From: Clostridium sp. D33t1_170424_F3
Lineage (GTDB): Bacteria; Bacillota; Clostridia; Oscillospirales; Acutalibacteraceae
Direction: 5' to 3'
DNA: 64,000 nucleotides
Assembly: GCF_015667585.1 (NCBI RefSeq)
Contig: NZ_JADPEG010000005.1
Location: forward strand, 63,044-127,043
Positions within the stretch are counted from its first letter, which is position 1; every line of letters begins with the position of its first letter. This document shows positions 41,794-50,992 of the stretch, piece after piece. The position numbers and the translations under genes were made by a program. The notes below the pieces were generated by a model. That model saw only the letters and a program-made list of their open reading frames with translations, searched no databases and had not been told where the DNA came from.

Positions 41794-41799
41794 TATAAT
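41794..41799 (+). promoter_or_regulatory. -10 box before the second rlmD paralogue
   Basis: TATAAT with a weak -35 (TGGCTT). An inverted repeat TGTAAAA / TTTTACA (41761-41782) overlaps the -35 and may be an operator. Confidence 0.4.
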
Positions 41800-41970
41800 A
41801 TACGGTACGACAGATGATCGATTGTGATCTTGGCGGCAAACAGGCTGTGACGCAAGAAGTATGGCGCACGCTGTGGCGGGCGGCATTCTGGTGTTTGCGG
41901 CTGTGCCGGAACAAGCTTGTCCAATTTGCCGCCGGAAAGAATGCTATAAATAGAGATAAGGAGTTTCTTT

Positions 41971-43164
41971 ATGGAACAAAAGGAACAGGATAATAGACGG
42001 CAGGAGCCGGAGCGCAACCCGAACCCCTGCCCGCTGTACCGCAAATGCGGCGGATGCCAGCTGCAAAATATGTCGTATCCGCGCCAGCTGCGCTGGAAAC
42101 AGGAGCGCGTGGAAAAGCTTTTGGGGAAATTTCACTCGGTCAGTCCCATCATCGGGATGGAAAACCCGTACCATTATCGCAACAAAGTGCAAGCGGCGTT
42201 TGCATTGGACCGGAGCAGGAAGATCATCTCCGGCGTATATCAGGCCAGCACACACCGCGTCGTGCCCGTGGAAAGCTGCATGATTGAGGATGAAACCGCC
42301 GATCGCATCGTACTCACCATCCGGAAGCTGATGAAGGATTTCCGCATGGAACCGTATAATGAGGATACTGGACGCGGGTTGGTGCGGCATGTGCTGGTTA
42401 AGCGCGGCTTTGTCAGCGGCCAGGTCATGGTGGTACTGGTGACTGCGTCCCCCATCCTGCCCGCCAAGAATAATTTTGTCAAGTCGCTGCGCAAAGAGCA
42501 TCCGGAAATCACCACGATTTTGCAGAATGTCAACAACCGCGCCACCAGCATGGTGCTGGGAGAGGCGGAAAAAGTCCTTTACGGCCCGGGATATATCGAA
42601 GAGACGCTCTGCGGATGCGTTTTCCGTATTTCCGCAAAATCTTTTTACCAGATCAATCCGATTCAGACGGAAGTGCTCTATCAAAAGGCCATTGAGCTGG
42701 CAGGTCTGACGGGAACGGAAACCGTGATCGACGCCTACTGCGGCACGGGTACCATCGGCTTGATCGCCAGCAAACAGGCGGGCAACGTCATCGGCGTGGA
42801 GCTGAACCGCGACGCGGTCCGCGATGCGATCGTCAACGCGAAGACGAATAAAATCAAAAACGCCTATTTTTACTGTGCCGACGCGGGCGAATTTATGTCC
42901 GCCATGGCGGACGAGGGCGAGACGGCGGACGTCGTGCTGATGGACCCGCCGCGTGCCGGAAGCGATGAGAAGTTTTTGACCTCACTGACGGCGCTCGCAC
43001 CCAAACAGGTGGTGTATATCTCCTGCAATCCGGAAACGCAGCAGCGTGATCTGGAATTCCTGGTCCGCGCGGGGTACCGCGTGGAGGCGATCCAGCCGGT
43101 GGATATGTTCCCGCATACAAATCACGTGGAGACGGTTGTGCGATTAAAGCGTTCTTTGAAATAA
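41971..43164 (+). CDS. rlmD: RlmD/RlmCD-type 23S rRNA (uracil-C5)-methyltransferase, no TRAM domain
   Basis: 397 residues. Cys set CPLYRKCGGCQLQ near the start plus VESCMIED, SAM motif VIDAYCGTGTIGL, VVLMDPPRAGSDEKF and catalytic-Cys motif YISCNPETQQRDL. The Tyr of FYQINPIQTEVLY that orients the base is also present. It lacks the N-terminal TRAM found in the paralogue at 33064, so the two may modify different uridines (U747, U1939 or a tRNA site). ATG follows AAGGAG with 9-nt spacing. Confidence 0.92.
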   Translation: MEQKEQDNRRQEPERNPNPCPLYRKCGGCQLQNMSYPRQLRWKQERVEKLLGKFHSVSPIIGMENPYHYRNKVQAAFALDRSRKIISGVYQASTHRVVPVESCMIEDETADRIVLTIRKLMKDFRMEPYNEDTGRGLVRHVLVKRGFVSGQVMVVLVTASPILPAKNNFVKSLRKEHPEITTILQNVNNRATSMVLGEAEKVLYGPGYIEETLCGCVFRISAKSFYQINPIQTEVLYQKAIELAGLTGTETVIDAYCGTGTIGLIASKQAGNVIGVELNRDAVRDAIVNAKTNKIKNAYFYCADAGEFMSAMADEGETADVVLMDPPRAGSDEKFLTSLTALAPKQVVYISCNPETQQRDLEFLVRAGYRVEAIQPVDMFPHTNHVETVVRLKRSLK

Positions 43165-43205
43165 TGCCGTCGATGCGGAACGGTATGATGATTGGGGGTG
43201 GGAGA

Positions 43206-44753
43206 ATGAATTTATTGTCGTTTATCGCCACGGTGGGGGCGGTCTATTTTGGAATGCTGATTTACCAGCGGGTCACGGTCAGCAAAACGGACAAGCTCAA
43301 CGTCTGGACGATTCTGGTGCTGGCAAGCCTTGCGTGGTGGAACCTGTGCGACGCGTTTTTCTATGTGGCGCAGACTAAGGAAATTGCCTGGTTCTGGCAC
43401 CGCCTGGGCGCGCCCGGCTGGTGCGGCTTTATCGCGGTCACCGCATGGTATTTCGTGGTCATGATGGGGGCCGATCAAAAGCTGAAAACGCCTGTCAAAA
43501 TTATTTTTTGGATTCCACCGCTGCTTTTGGTACTGCGGTTTCTGCTGGCAAGCCCCACCGCCTTTGCAGAGGATTTGGTGCAGAGCGCCAGCGGGCTGGG
43601 CTGGACCTACGTGCAGCGCTATCAGACCATATGGCCCTTTGTCTTTTTGGCCTATCTGGTGTTCTATATGGGAGGCGCGCTGTTCGGCCTGGACCGCTGG
43701 CAGAAAAGGGTGCCGAGCCGCAGTAAACGGCGATTGGCAAAAGGCTTTATCGTTCTGGATTCCTTTGTGGTTGCGCTGGGCTTTGTGTCGATCTTCGTAT
43801 TGCCGTACGTTACTTCGTATCTCCCGCCTGCGGGTTGTATCGCCACCCTGATTTTTGGGGTTTGGTACTGGGGCTGGCTGCGCGACTATGATTTTCTCCA
43901 TGTGGAGCTGGCGCTGAATCCCGGATATCTGCTGGAAAGCTGTATTGATGCGATGGTTGTGATGGACGAGGAATGCCTCCTTCTCTACGTCAATACGGAG
44001 GCGCAGAAACTGCTGGGGGCGGACTGGCGGGAAGGCGCGGGATTCCTGGCGTATCTGGTTCCGGAAAGCCGCGGACAGCTGAAGGAATTTCTCGCTTCCG
44101 GGAGCAGCAAGAGCCCTCCGTTGAATCTGGAACTGCAAAGCGGATTCCCGGTGATCTGCTCTGTCAGCCGCCTTGTTTCCCGGAAACGGGGGTTGAACGT
44201 ATGTATCCTGTGCATGAACGAAGTCAGCGAATTAAAAAATACGCAGAGGCGGCTGGACTACCTGGCCCACTATGACGATCTGACCGGGCTTTACAACCGG
44301 CGCTGCCTGAGCAAAGTGCTGGAAGAATGGGCGGATCGGGCGCAATCCGGAGGAGAGGATTTTGAACTGCTGTTTCTGGATCTGTCCGGCTTTAAACAGA
44401 TCAACGATACCTTTGGGCATAAGGCGGGCGACGCCGCGCTGGTCGCGGTCGCGCAGGCAATGCGAGCCGTAATGAAGCCGGCGGATGTCCTGGCCCGGCT
44501 GGCCGGGGACGAATTCGTGGTGCTGCATAAAGCCGACGGCGGGGATGTGGAAGCCCTGTTGTATCGGGCGGTGCAAGATGTTGACAGCGCACGGTTCGCT
44601 CCCGAAATGGAAATGGATGTCGATATCGGCAAATGCCTTTTCTCAGAGGCGGGGGATGTGGAAATCCTGCTTCAGATTGCTGACGCCAGAATGTATGGGC
44701 GCAAACAGATGCGAAAAAACAGACAGACGCCGATTTTAGAAAAGATACAATAA
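43206..44753 (+). CDS. 7TM sensor-PAS-GGDEF protein
   Basis: 515 residues. About seven N-terminal helices to residue 215 resemble the histidine-kinase N-terminal 7TM sensor. A PAS-like domain follows (SCIDAMVVMDEECLLLYVNTEAQKLLG). The GGDEF domain (about 345-500) has HYDDLTGLYNRRCLSKVL, FLDLSGFKQINDTFGHKAGDAAL and active-site LARLAGDEF. The first Gly is Ala, which many active cyclases tolerate; the I-site position reads KPAD rather than RxxD. ATG 43206 follows GGGGGTGGGAGA, right after rlmD. Confidence 0.88.
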   Translation: MNLLSFIATVGAVYFGMLIYQRVTVSKTDKLNVWTILVLASLAWWNLCDAFFYVAQTKEIAWFWHRLGAPGWCGFIAVTAWYFVVMMGADQKLKTPVKIIFWIPPLLLVLRFLLASPTAFAEDLVQSASGLGWTYVQRYQTIWPFVFLAYLVFYMGGALFGLDRWQKRVPSRSKRRLAKGFIVLDSFVVALGFVSIFVLPYVTSYLPPAGCIATLIFGVWYWGWLRDYDFLHVELALNPGYLLESCIDAMVVMDEECLLLYVNTEAQKLLGADWREGAGFLAYLVPESRGQLKEFLASGSSKSPPLNLELQSGFPVICSVSRLVSRKRGLNVCILCMNEVSELKNTQRRLDYLAHYDDLTGLYNRRCLSKVLEEWADRAQSGGEDFELLFLDLSGFKQINDTFGHKAGDAALVAVAQAMRAVMKPADVLARLAGDEFVVLHKADGGDVEALLYRAVQDVDSARFAPEMEMDVDIGKCLFSEAGDVEILLQIADARMYGRKQMRKNRQTPILEKIQ

Positions 44754-44787
44754 AATGAGAAAATCTGAGATACATAGGGGAATTTCT

Positions 44788-45672
44788 ATGACGCCGCAGC
44801 TGAAAAATATTCTTGCCATGGCCGCGTTCGGCACCATCGCCATCTTTGTGCGGGGCGTCGCGCTCCCGTCGATGGAAATTGCATTCTGGCGCGGAGCGAT
44901 CGCGCTGGCAGTCCTCTGGCTGATCCGTACCCTGCTCTCTAAAAAGAAGGCTGCCCGCATGTCCGCCCGGCAGAAGGGGCTGCTGTTCCTTTCCGGCATG
45001 GCGGTAGGGCTGAACTGGGCGCTGCTGTTTATGGCCTACGAGCACACCAGCGTGGCGGTGGCCACGCTGGCTTACTATTTTGCGCCGGTATTGGTGATTG
45101 TACTGACGCCGCTGCTGTTCCGGGAAAGGATGACGCTGTTCCAGTTTTTCTGCTTTGCCATGGCGACGCTGGGTCTGGTGCTGGTCATCGGCACAGGAAG
45201 CGCCGGCGGCAGCGACAACCTGCGCGGTATTTTATATGGGCTGGGCGCGGCGTCCTTTTATGCCGGCATCGTCCTGATGAACAAGTTCGTCCGGGAGGGA
45301 GACGGGCTGGAGCGCACCATGCTCCAGTTCGCGGGGGCGGTCGCCCTGCTGTTTGTACTCCTGCTGTTTCGCGGCGGCTTCCAAATTGGTGCGGCGTCCG
45401 TCCCCAGTATTGCGAATCTGCTGATTGTCGGCGTCTTTCACACGGGGCTTTGCTACTGGCTGTATTTTTCCTCGATTAAAGACCTGCCGGGGCAGCAGAC
45501 CGCCATTTTAAGCTATGTCGACCCGTTTGTCGCCATCCTGGTTTCCACGCTGTTTTTCCGGGAACCGATTCTCCCGGCGCAGGCGGTGGGCGCGGTCCTG
45601 ATCCTGGGATTTACCTGTTTGAACCAGGCTGCCGGAGGCCGGTGGAAGCGCGGTCCAAAAGAACGGGTATAG
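44788..45672 (+). CDS. EamA/DMT family transporter
   Basis: 294 residues with ten membrane helices in two EamA repeats (KNILAMAAFGTIAIFVRGV..., RGILYGLGAASFYAGIVLMNKFV...). The end of each half (TLAYYFAPVLVIVLTPLLFRE, AILSYVDPFVAILVSTLFFRE) is the DMT hallmark. Family members export amino acids or metabolites; substrate unknown. ATG 44788 follows AGGGG with 7-nt spacing. Confidence 0.9.
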   Translation: MTPQLKNILAMAAFGTIAIFVRGVALPSMEIAFWRGAIALAVLWLIRTLLSKKKAARMSARQKGLLFLSGMAVGLNWALLFMAYEHTSVAVATLAYYFAPVLVIVLTPLLFRERMTLFQFFCFAMATLGLVLVIGTGSAGGSDNLRGILYGLGAASFYAGIVLMNKFVREGDGLERTMLQFAGAVALLFVLLLFRGGFQIGAASVPSIANLLIVGVFHTGLCYWLYFSSIKDLPGQQTAILSYVDPFVAILVSTLFFREPILPAQAVGAVLILGFTCLNQAAGGRWKRGPKERV

Positions 45673-45812
45673 CCCTGCAAGCAGAAAGTCCATTGTGTGC
45701 GGGATGGATCGCAGGCAAAGCATCTGGACAGAGGAACTGTGTTGTTGACCGGGCGGGCAAGGCGGGGCGGGAATGCCGTCCGCTGTTTTTCCCGCTCGTT
45801 TTTCAGAAAGTG

Positions 45813-45821
45813 TGATATAAT
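45813..45821 (+). promoter_or_regulatory. Extended -10 promoter of the glycolipid pair
   Basis: TGA then TATAAT, 33 bp before the start codon; -35 weak. Confidence 0.5.
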
Positions 45822-45854
45822 GGTATCCAAAAAGCGAAAAGGATTTGTAATACC

Positions 45855-46979
45855 ATGCGAGTGCTGATTTTATCCTGTAACACCGGCGAGGGACACAATG
45901 CCGCCGGGAAAGCGGTTCTGGAATGCGTCCGGGCACAGGGGCATGAAGCCGTTATGACGGATATCATGCTTCTGGCGGGAAAACGCACCTCCCGGGCGGT
46001 GGGCGGCGCATATGTGGAGATGGTCAAGCATGTGCCCGGACTGTTCCACGCGTTGTACCGCGCGGGCGATTTCATAAGCTCCGCCAACCGGAAATCCCCG
46101 GTCTATTATGCCAATACGCTGCTCGGCAAGCCGTTACAGCAGTATCTGGCGCAGCATGCCTTTGATGTGATCGTGACGCCGCACCTGTTTGCCGCGGAGG
46201 CGCTGACCTGTTTAAAACGCAGAAAACTGCTGCGGCAGCCCGTGGTGGCGGTGACGACGGATTATACCTGCATCCCCTTTTGGGAAGAGACGGAGTGCGA
46301 TTTTTACATTCTGCCGCATGACGACCTGATAGAGGAGTACGTGCAGAAAGGGCTGCTGCGGGAGAAACTGCTCCCCCTGGGAATCCCGGTGCGTGCGGCG
46401 TTCCTGCGCAAAAAAGAAAAAACGCAGGTCAAACGGAGCCTCGGCCTGCCGCTGGATCGTCCTTCCGTGCTGGTGATGAACGGCAGCATGGGCTTTGGTA
46501 AAATGCCCGCGTTTGTGCAGGCGCTTGCGAGGGCGAGCCACGGCGCGGAAGATGTTGTCGTCATCTGCGGCAGTAACGACCGTCTGCGGGAGACGCTGCG
46601 GGAGCAGTTTTACGAAAATCCGTGCGTTCACATTCTGGGCTACACGGAGCAGGTTGCGGATTATATGGACGCCTGCGACGTGGTCTTTACCAAGCCCGGG
46701 GGACTTTCCAGCACAGAGGCGGCGGTTAAACAGATTCCCATTGTACACACCACGCCGATTCCGGGATGTGAGACAAAGAACCTGGCGTTTTTTACCAGCC
46801 GCGGCATGTCTGTGACGGCGGAACGTCTTCAGGAGCAGATTGCACTGGGACGCAAACTGGCGTGGCAGGCGGACCGGCGGGAAAGGATGCTGACGGCGCA
46901 GCGGGAATATTGTTCGCCGGAAGCGCCGGAAAGGCTCTTCCGCCTGCTGCTTCGTTTAAGTGGAGAGGATATCGAGTGA
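45855..46979 (+). CDS. Glycosyltransferase of the MGDG synthase/UgtP family
   Basis: 374 residues. LSCNTGEGHNAAGKAVLE is the N-terminal GxGH motif of MGDG synthases, VTTDYTCIPFWEE the acceptor region and FTKPGGLSSTEAA the nucleotide-sugar site (GGxSxxEA) of GT28 enzymes. It transfers glucose or galactose from UDP-sugar to diacylglycerol, making membrane glycolipids and lipoteichoic-acid anchors, at the inner membrane face. Its TGA overlaps the next start (GTGA), coupling it to a PlsY-like enzyme. Confidence 0.92.
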   Translation: MRVLILSCNTGEGHNAAGKAVLECVRAQGHEAVMTDIMLLAGKRTSRAVGGAYVEMVKHVPGLFHALYRAGDFISSANRKSPVYYANTLLGKPLQQYLAQHAFDVIVTPHLFAAEALTCLKRRKLLRQPVVAVTTDYTCIPFWEETECDFYILPHDDLIEEYVQKGLLREKLLPLGIPVRAAFLRKKEKTQVKRSLGLPLDRPSVLVMNGSMGFGKMPAFVQALARASHGAEDVVVICGSNDRLRETLREQFYENPCVHILGYTEQVADYMDACDVVFTKPGGLSSTEAAVKQIPIVHTTPIPGCETKNLAFFTSRGMSVTAERLQEQIALGRKLAWQADRRERMLTAQREYCSPEAPERLFRLLLRLSGEDIE

Positions 46980-47587
46980 AAATTCTGTTTTGGATGGTTA
47001 TCGGCTATTTATCCGGCAGTGTTCTTTATGGATACCTGCTGCCGAAATATCTTTGCCATGTGGATGTGACGGCATGCAGCCGTGATGGGAACCCCGGGAC
47101 GGCCAACGCCTTTCTGCACGCCGGTATTCCCGTGGGAATCGCGTCGCTGCTGCTGGAGCTGGGCAAGGGCTTTCTCCCGGTCTTTTTTGCGGCGCGGTTT
47201 CTGGATGTGCGCCAGCCGCTGTTTGGGCTGGTCATGGCGGCGCCGGTGCTGGGCCACGCGTTCCCGTGGTGGAAGCGGGACTGCGGGGGAAAGGCCATTG
47301 CCGTCTCGTTCGGCGTGCTGCTGGGGCTTGTTCCGGAATGGAGGCCCGTGCTGCTGCTGGCGTTTTTTTACCTGCTGTTCTCCCTTATCGTTGTGATCAC
47401 ACCGCATTTTTACCGTTCGGTCGTCACCTTTGCGCTGTTCAGCATTTGCTGCCTGCAATTGGTGGAAAACCGCGCGATTGTAAGCGGCTGTATCCTGCTT
47501 TCCGCCGTCGTGGTGTGGAAGCACTTTGCGCGGTATCAGGGGGAGCGGTTTGGGATCCGGTCCCCGTTTTGCAGGCGGACCTCTTAG
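46976..47587 (+). CDS. plsY: PlsY-like glycerol-3-phosphate acyltransferase
   Basis: 203 residues with about six membrane helices. The PlsY motifs are visible: GYLSGSVLYGY (Ser motif), DGNPGTANAF (GNPG for G3P) and GHAFPWWKRDCGGKAIAVSFG (the third motif, normally GHxFPVFxxFKGGKGVA). The third motif is diverged, with RDCGGKAIA in place of FKGGKGVA, so this may be a variant rather than the housekeeping enzyme. It starts with GTG after GGAGAGG, overlapping the glycosyltransferase by 4 nt. The pair would make and glycosylate membrane lipid. Confidence 0.85.
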   Translation: MKILFWMVIGYLSGSVLYGYLLPKYLCHVDVTACSRDGNPGTANAFLHAGIPVGIASLLLELGKGFLPVFFAARFLDVRQPLFGLVMAAPVLGHAFPWWKRDCGGKAIAVSFGVLLGLVPEWRPVLLLAFFYLLFSLIVVITPHFYRSVVTFALFSICCLQLVENRAIVSGCILLSAVVVWKHFARYQGERFGIRSPFCRRTS

Positions 47588-47641
47588 GCTGTGGTATGCT
47601 CTGGAAATTTACCAATAAAATGGGAAAAGTAAGAAACCAAA

Positions 47642-47670
47642 TTGCGGTTTACAGGGAGCTATAGTATAAT
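47642..47670 (+). promoter_or_regulatory. Sigma-A promoter of the GGDEF-GGDEF-EAL gene
   Basis: TTGCGG (47642-47647), 17-bp spacer, TATAAT (47665-47670). Confidence 0.7.
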
Positions 47671-47730
47671 AAATACTTGAAATACGACAGGAACCGGCCG
47701 CAAAGGACGGTACAGACAGGAGTGGACAAT

Positions 47731-50700
47731 ATGGGGCGGAATGACCGGAATGGAAAAACAGTCCAGGAAATGCATGCGCACCTGAACAGCCTGAAACCTT
47801 TTTTAGTCGGCGCGAAATCGCTTTCGGAAAGCGTGGAATACCTGACGGAATTCGCCCGCCGTTTCGCTCCGGTTTGCTGCCTGGCGCTGGTGCGTCTGTC
47901 CGCCCGGAAGACCGTGCTGGAAGGCGCCGCCTGTAAGGATGCGGTCAACTGCGGAGAGGGCGCTTTTCAAAAGCTGGTGGAGGAGTGCCTGCCGCAGCTG
48001 ATTGAAATCGATCAATCCGGCGGAGAAATCGAGGACGAGAAGCTGGTACAAATGCTGTTTGGGTCCGGGGAAGCCCCCATTTTCCCGTCCATGCTTCCGG
48101 TCAGAGACGAGGGAGCGCTCACAGGGTTCATCTTTGTGGGGAAGGAAACAGCGCGCGGCCCATGGACGCCGCAGGAAAAAGAACGCCTTGCACCGCTGTC
48201 GACGCTGGTCGGCATCTCCTTTGCGAACCGGCAATTTAACGAGGAATACCTGATGCAGAACTGCGCGTTCAACGCCATTATGGACAGTATGCGTGCGAAC
48301 CTGTATGTGACGGACGTCCGTACGGATCAGATTCTGTTCATGAACAAGACCATGAAAGAAGCGTTCCGTCTGGAGAATCCCGAGGGTAAGATCTGCTGGC
48401 AGGTCCTGCAGAAGGGGATGACGGGCCGGTGTCCGTTCTGTCCGGTGGAAACCCTGCGGTCCGGGATGGAAAATACGCCGTTTGTGATGTGGGAAGAGTG
48501 TAACACATTAAACGGACACACCTACCAGAATTACGACAGCCTGATGCGCTGGATCGATGGTTCCCTGGTGCATTTTCAGCAGTCCATTGATATTACGGAG
48601 TCCAAAAAGCTGAGTTGGGCCGCCAGGATGGACGACCTGACCAATCTGCTCAACCGCCGTGCGGGAAAGGAAGCGCTGCGCGGCATGCTGAGCCGGTCAA
48701 TCCGGGAAAATGTTCCGGTAACGGTCTGCCTGTTTGACGTCAATGGGCTGAAGGAGGTCAACGACCTGTACGGCCACGCGGAGGGCGACGCGATGCTGTG
48801 CCGTTTGGCGCTGGAATTCCAGGCATGCATCAGGCCGTCCGACCTGCTGTTCCGTCTGAGCGGCGACGAGTTTATCATGGCTTGTTGGGATTTTTCGGAA
48901 TACGATACCGGCCGGGTTGTGCAGGATGTGCGAACTCTCCTGGCCCAGGATGACCTGCAGTGCGGCAGGCCGTACCGCACTGAATTCTGTTGCGGTATTT
49001 TTGAAACCGCGCCGGACAACGGTATGAGTATGAAGGAAATTCTTGCGGAAGCGGACAGCCGCATGTATGAACAGAAGCGGCGCTCCCATATTGAAAGGGC
49101 CGAACGATCCCGTTGGCTGCGTAAAGAACCCGGGACGGAGCCAGAACCGTTTTTCTTTGATCGGGAATATTTATATGACGCGCTGGTCAAAAGCACGGAT
49201 GATTATATCTATCTCTGCAACATGCAGGACAGTGAAGGGACGTTTTTATATCCCAAAGCCATGGTGGAGGAATTTGCCTTGCCGGGAGAGGTAATTCCCA
49301 ATGCGGCAGCCGTCTGGGAAGAAAAGGTGCATCCGGACGACAGAAAAATTTTTGTGCAGTCAAATCAGGAGATTGTCGACGGCCGTTCCAACTCCCACTA
49401 TGTGGAATACCGTGCGCGCAACCGCAGCGGGGAATGGGTCTGGCTGCGCTGCCGCGGGCATGTGGAGCGGGACGCAGGCGGAAAACCCCGCCTGTTTGCG
49501 GGGATGATCACCAATTTGGGAAAGAAAAACCGGCTGGATCATGTGACCGGCCTGTACAATAAATATGAGTTTGAGCAGGAGGCGACCAACGCCCTTGCGG
49601 AGCGGCCTGGGCAGAACCTGACGGTCATGATCCTTGGTCTGGATGAATTTCAGCATATCAACGACCTGTACAACCGCCGGTTCGGCGACGAGGTTCTCCG
49701 CGTCATCGCACAGAAGGTCCAAAGCCTGATATCGGGCAGTGCGAAGGTTTACCGGCTGGATGGAGACGTATTCTGCGTGCTGATCGACGGGAGCCCGGAA
49801 CAGGCAAAGGAAATCTATCGGAAAATCCACCGGTATTTTTCCCATCAACAGGAGCACGAGGGAAAGAAATATTACTGTACCCTGTCCGCCGGATGCGCCT
49901 CTTATCCGGAGAATGCGTCCAACTATCAGGACCTTTATAAATTTGCAGAATACGCAATGGAATCCGCAAAGCGGAAGGGCAAAAACCGCATGGAAATCTT
50001 CTCCAGGCAGACGCTGCTGCATCGGGAACGTTCCCTGGAGCTGACGGAGCTGCTGCGCGAGAGCGTGGAGAACCATTTTGAAGGCTTTGAGATGTATTAT
50101 CAGCCGGTGGTCAATGCGGACAGCCGCACCCTGTATGGGGCGGAGGCGCTTGCCCGCTGGCGCTGCGAAAAGTACGGGCCGGTCGGCCCGGACGAGTTTA
50201 TTCCCCTTTTGGAGGAAAGCGGTTTGATCCATCCGGTGGGGCGCTGGATTTTTAAGGAAGCGCTTCGCGTATGCGCCGCCTGTGCCAAAGTGAATCCCGC
50301 GTTTGAAATGAGCATCAACCTCTCTTATCTTCAGTTATCCAAACCGGATTTTATCCCGTTTGCGGAAAAAGAAATCCAGGCGTCCGGAGTGGATCCGAGC
50401 CGGATCATCCTGGAACTGACGGAAAGCTGCATTGTATCCAATATCGACGATTTGGCGAAAGATTTTGCCAATATCCGCAAGCTGCATGTGCGCATCGCCA
50501 TGGACGATTTTGGAACGGGCTATTCCTCATTGGAAATCCTGAAGAAGAGCCCGGCGGATATTGTCAAGGTGGACCGCGCCTTTGTCAAGGATATCAGCAG
50601 CAGCCGGTTTGACGCAACCTTCATTGAGTTTATCGTGGCGCTGTGCCACGATGTTAACATTCAGGTCTGTCTGGAGGGCATCGAACAGGAGGAAGAATAC

Positions 50701-50802
50701 GGCATCGTCAAAACGATGCATCTGGATTTTATGCAGGGATACCTGTTTGGAAGACCCGTGTGTGAGGCGAATTTTATGGATTTACTTAGGAATAAGAAAT
50801 AA
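47731..50802 (+). CDS. Multi-domain c-di-GMP protein: GAF-PAS-GGDEF-PAS-GGDEF-EAL
   Basis: 1023 residues, no membrane span. Order: GAF-like (about 20-190), PAS (about 195-300), GGDEF 1 (310-460; DLTNLLNRRAGKEAL, active site RLSGDEF), PAS_3 (480-600; NRSGEWVWLRCRGHV), GGDEF 2 (605-765; site RLDGDVF, clearly degenerate), EAL (775-1010; GAEALARWR, NLSYLQLS, LELTESC, MDDFGTGYSS, VKVDRAF, CLEGIEQ, MQGYLFGRP). EAL looks active; GGDEF 1 may be. GGDEF 2 likely only binds GTP or regulates. Probably a bifunctional enzyme or a phosphodiesterase. ATG 47731 follows AGGAGTGG. Confidence 0.92.
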   Translation: MGRNDRNGKTVQEMHAHLNSLKPFLVGAKSLSESVEYLTEFARRFAPVCCLALVRLSARKTVLEGAACKDAVNCGEGAFQKLVEECLPQLIEIDQSGGEIEDEKLVQMLFGSGEAPIFPSMLPVRDEGALTGFIFVGKETARGPWTPQEKERLAPLSTLVGISFANRQFNEEYLMQNCAFNAIMDSMRANLYVTDVRTDQILFMNKTMKEAFRLENPEGKICWQVLQKGMTGRCPFCPVETLRSGMENTPFVMWEECNTLNGHTYQNYDSLMRWIDGSLVHFQQSIDITESKKLSWAARMDDLTNLLNRRAGKEALRGMLSRSIRENVPVTVCLFDVNGLKEVNDLYGHAEGDAMLCRLALEFQACIRPSDLLFRLSGDEFIMACWDFSEYDTGRVVQDVRTLLAQDDLQCGRPYRTEFCCGIFETAPDNGMSMKEILAEADSRMYEQKRRSHIERAERSRWLRKEPGTEPEPFFFDREYLYDALVKSTDDYIYLCNMQDSEGTFLYPKAMVEEFALPGEVIPNAAAVWEEKVHPDDRKIFVQSNQEIVDGRSNSHYVEYRARNRSGEWVWLRCRGHVERDAGGKPRLFAGMITNLGKKNRLDHVTGLYNKYEFEQEATNALAERPGQNLTVMILGLDEFQHINDLYNRRFGDEVLRVIAQKVQSLISGSAKVYRLDGDVFCVLIDGSPEQAKEIYRKIHRYFSHQQEHEGKKYYCTLSAGCASYPENASNYQDLYKFAEYAMESAKRKGKNRMEIFSRQTLLHRERSLELTELLRESVENHFEGFEMYYQPVVNADSRTLYGAEALARWRCEKYGPVGPDEFIPLLEESGLIHPVGRWIFKEALRVCAACAKVNPAFEMSINLSYLQLSKPDFIPFAEKEIQASGVDPSRIILELTESCIVSNIDDLAKDFANIRKLHVRIAMDDFGTGYSSLEILKKSPADIVKVDRAFVKDISSSRFDATFIEFIVALCHDVNIQVCLEGIEQEEEYGIVKTMHLDFMQGYLFGRPVCEANFMDLLRNKK

Positions 50803-50808
50803 AAATGA

Positions 50809-50850
50809 AAAAGCTTCGGCTTGCAAAACGTGCAGGCCGAAGCTTTTTTT
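50809..50850 (+). terminator. Terminator after the GGDEF-EAL gene
   Basis: Stem AAAGCTTCGGC / GCCGAAGCTTT with TTTTTTT tail. Confidence 0.92.
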
Positions 50851-50899
50851 CGCATGGTTGTACAATTGTGAACGATTTGATAACTTTCTAACATTCGTC

Positions 50900-50928
50900 T
50901 TGACAATAGCCGGTTTCTGATTTAAACT
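50900..50928 (+). promoter_or_regulatory. Sigma-A promoter of the marR-RND operon
   Basis: TTGACA (50900-50905), 17-bp spacer, TAAACT (50923-50928). Confidence 0.8.
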
Positions 50929-50941
50929 AGCGATGCGATCG

Positions 50942-50956
50942 GTTAACCTGGTTAAC
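50942..50956. promoter_or_regulatory. Probable MarR operator
   Basis: Perfect 7-1-7 palindrome GTTAACC-T-GGTTAAC about 13 bp after the -10, so at the start of the transcript; a bound repressor would block the operon. Confidence 0.7.
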
Positions 50957-50992
50957 TATTTGGGTCGTAAAACGCGAAAAAGAAGGGAAACA

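Noticed and set aside
41825-41880. GGCAAAC and GACGCAA motifs resembling a c-di-GMP-I riboswitch
   Set aside because: The motifs are only about 8 nt apart and the required P2/P3 helices cannot form; the downstream gene is an rRNA methyltransferase.
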